From NCBI GenBank assembly GCA_036250225.1, contig JAPZLL010000003.1, forward strand, positions 558,001-622,000: a stretch of 64,000 bases of DNA. Reading direction: 5' to 3'. Origin of the DNA: Cercophora sp. LCS_1 (Eukaryota; Ascomycota; Sordariomycetes; Sordariales; Lasiosphaeriaceae). Numbering within the stretch: position 1 is the first letter of the stretch; each line of letters opens with the position of its first letter. Shown here piece by piece: positions 61,931 through 64,000 of the stretch. A program made the position numbers and the translations under genes. Under the pieces are notes generated by a model. That model saw only the letters and a list, made by a program, of their open reading frames with translations. It did no database searches and was not told the origin of the DNA.

Positions 61931-64000
61931 TGTGTGGTCTTTCCAGACAGGAGCAAGTCAATGAAGCACGTTGTTTGCCCCGGTTAGCCAACGAGAGATC
62001 CAGAAAAAAGCAGAAAAAAGCAATTCGGAAGCGCATGCTCACTTTCGTCTCACCGGCTGCCAGGAGCAAGGAGCCGTTCTGGGACTGCTGCACAGTCTTG
62101 TTGTATCCAAGAGCCGCGCAAAAAGGGGGGACGCAACGAGGAGGCATTGCTGAGCTTGTTCTCGTGCCCAACAATCGCACCCATTTCTTTTCCTCCGAGG
62201 GCCATTCTAACGCAATCACGCGTTTCCTTTCCCATAGTGTCCTCCGGGGACCGCAAAGAAGGAGCATGATACAGATAATGGAAGCGAGTGCATGGAAAGA
62301 GACCGGGAAATGCTCCCGGCCCAAGAGTCCTCAACCGTCAAGTCGATGAGTGTCCGATGCCGGTATTTGTTGAGTTGCAAGGCAATCCGGACCTTGTGCT
62401 TCGCGGCTTGCTTCCACAATACAGGGGGTATACAGAGCCTTGGGTGCGCAGATGGCACTCGAGCTAATTATCCCCCGCAAGAAGCATTGCGCCTCCCGCC
62501 CGAGGACGACAGTCCCGACATATTTCGTGTCCCGTGTCGCCTGCAGCTGCGGGTGCAAAACCATACAATCGTTCCTGGCTGGTCGTCGAGAACGGTACGG
62601 TGCCTTTGGCAGTGAATTGTGTGCGTAGAGTAGTAGTGTAGGGAGGGATGCCTTTGCTCCATCCGGGAATTTTTGACGAGAATGGGAGCTAGACCAACCA
62701 TGTGCTGTGGTTGGGTGTGTGGTTGGCGATCCCTCTCCGAGACATGTTAAAACACTCAAGTATCCAGCGAGGATCGGCGCTGAGAACTGCAAAGCCAAGA
62801 CTTTGAGGGCCGCCTTCTCTCATCACCACTGGGAGGAAACGCTCGTCTTGTGGTCATCGGAATCACCCTCCCATGTCCTTCTTGTGCGATCCTCACCAGT
62901 GTAACGACAGAATGCCGGGGAGGTCTTGGGAAGCAAATCCCATTGGCGGGGCATCGGCGTGGGTAGCAGAAGGAAAATCGCCCTCACCGGCATGTCAGAG
63001 GCCCCAGAAGCGGAGGCGGCAGCTGCGAGTTGGTGACAGCGATGCAACACACACATATTCGCACAGCATGACTGCTGGTGAAACCGAGAGCTAGTCGACC
63101 GACACCCATTGCTTTAGTCTTGACGCGAAACGGAGCGACGGATTATTGTGGACGTCATCACGTCCTTGTCAGCATCTCAGAACGTTGCTGCGTGGCGTTA
63201 CCGAATGGACGCCAGTAACGTGTGCCGGCTGAAGCTGGGGGGTCACCCTGCCACCGCCGGGGAGGAGCATCATGATTTTCGGAGAATGCCAGAGACGCGG
63301 TTGAGAAACACATTCCCATCACACCGAATACACATCGCGTATGTACCGTAATGCACCATCAGAGAACAATCGAAGCCTGCTGGCCGGCTGCACAGGCAGC
63401 ACCCCCACGGTCTCCCAACTGGCGGATGCAGGCTGTTGTCCGCTGACTTTTTTGCTCGTGTCATGGATACTCGCGATATCCTTCGCCGACGGCAGGCATT
63501 GTCGCCGATTGAGGCAGGCGGCGAGCGACATCAACGGTTGGCGAGTGAGTCCTCAACGGAACCGTCTTGCAGGCGAGTGCATGGATCTAGATGCTCCCAG
63601 CGTCGTCTTGGGTAGGATCCGCCAGCCAGCCGTGCCAAAGCCAAGGAGCCACTTCCTGGGCTGACCAGCCCGACGCCCAATCGACAGGGCCTCTGCGCCA
63701 TTCCGCAGCCCGCTGTAGCCGTCATCACAGACGATCAAAGCGGCATCGATGGTGGCGTGGGCAATCTGCAACCCTGAAAAGCTTGGAGCAGCCTGTCGAA
63801 ACCAAACAGCGAGCACAGATTCGCTAGGCTTGGCGATATGAGAACCCCTCAGTCGTTCTTTCTGGCAACCCATTGCTGGAAGACCGTCTCCCCGCACCCT
63901 CAACATGCTCTCGCAATTGGCGATATACGCCTGGCCTGGAGTTGTGATACCTCTTCAAGATCCGTCCCCCCCCGACGCGATGCCCAGAAGACGGACAGAG

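Larger units (their letters stand above)
58142..64000. other. Upstream flank of the zinc-finger gene, no gene supported
   Basis: At least 5.8 kb of mixed-composition DNA upstream of a leftward regulator gene. It has pyrimidine-rich stretches, a GCTTTT repeat and a G-run. Open frames up to 275 codons (61002-61829, minus) look like chance frames in GC-rich DNA. No RNA gene, transposon or tRNA was recognised. The window ends without another gene. Confidence 0.5.

Noticed and set aside
1..64000. CRISPR arrays, insertion sequences or intact transposons
   Set aside because: No regularly spaced direct repeats, transposase or reverse transcriptase motifs, or long terminal repeats were seen by eye.

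Overview
The window is nuclear DNA of a filamentous ascomycete (Pezizomycotina), most likely a Sordariomycete and plausibly one of the Sordariales. The evidence is a moderately GC-rich sequence, many short spliceosomal introns (48-235 bp, mostly about 50-65 bp) with CTRAC-like branch points close to the acceptor, and gene families typical of moulds: a NIMA kinase with the fungal insert before its catalytic loop, a Pls1-type tetraspanin, a DUF7704 membrane protein and the ascomycete Mcm1 MADS factor. The species call is inference; no rRNA or tRNA is present to anchor it. I found no CRISPR array, plasmid, phage or intact transposon.

Layout. 1-6497: no supportable gene; the right part is the 3' flank of nim-1 with low-complexity tracts. 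6498-41381 is gene-dense, with 13 genes in about 35 kb: nim-1 kinase (-), ankyrin/BTB protein (+), D-arabinono-1,4-lactone oxidase (-), meiotic kleisin Rec8 (+), Rab escort protein (-), exosome subunit Rrp43 (-), a DUF7704 membrane protein (+), a DCAF11/LEC14B-like WD40 protein (+), a Dnf1-type phospholipid flippase (-), a PIP-box-bearing protein that may be an Smc5/6 loading factor (+), V-ATPase subunit E (-), a NIPA-type transporter (+) and tetraspanin Pls1 (-). 41382-64000 is gene-sparse, with three genes in 22.6 kb: the MADS-box factor Mcm1 (+), a Ctr copper transporter (-) and a zinc-finger transcription factor (-). The two transcription factors have upstream flanks of about 5 kb and more than 5.8 kb without a protein gene.

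The genes alternate in strand. This gives several divergent pairs with shared 0.6-1.1 kb promoters (nim-1/BTB, ALO/rec8, rrp43/DUF7704, vma-4/NIPA) and several convergent pairs with short shared 3' regions. They are housekeeping and regulatory genes of unrelated pathways (cell-cycle kinase, meiotic cohesion, vesicle traffic, RNA decay, ion homeostasis), not an operon or a biosynthetic cluster. I reconstructed the exon structures by hand; in each multi-exon gene the exons sum to a multiple of three. I did not find a clearly novel system. The most useful leads are the candidate Smc5/6-associated protein with an N-terminal PIP-like motif, a GC-AG intron in rec8, a zinc finger of C2HC form split by an intron, and the long gene-free flanks of the two regulators.
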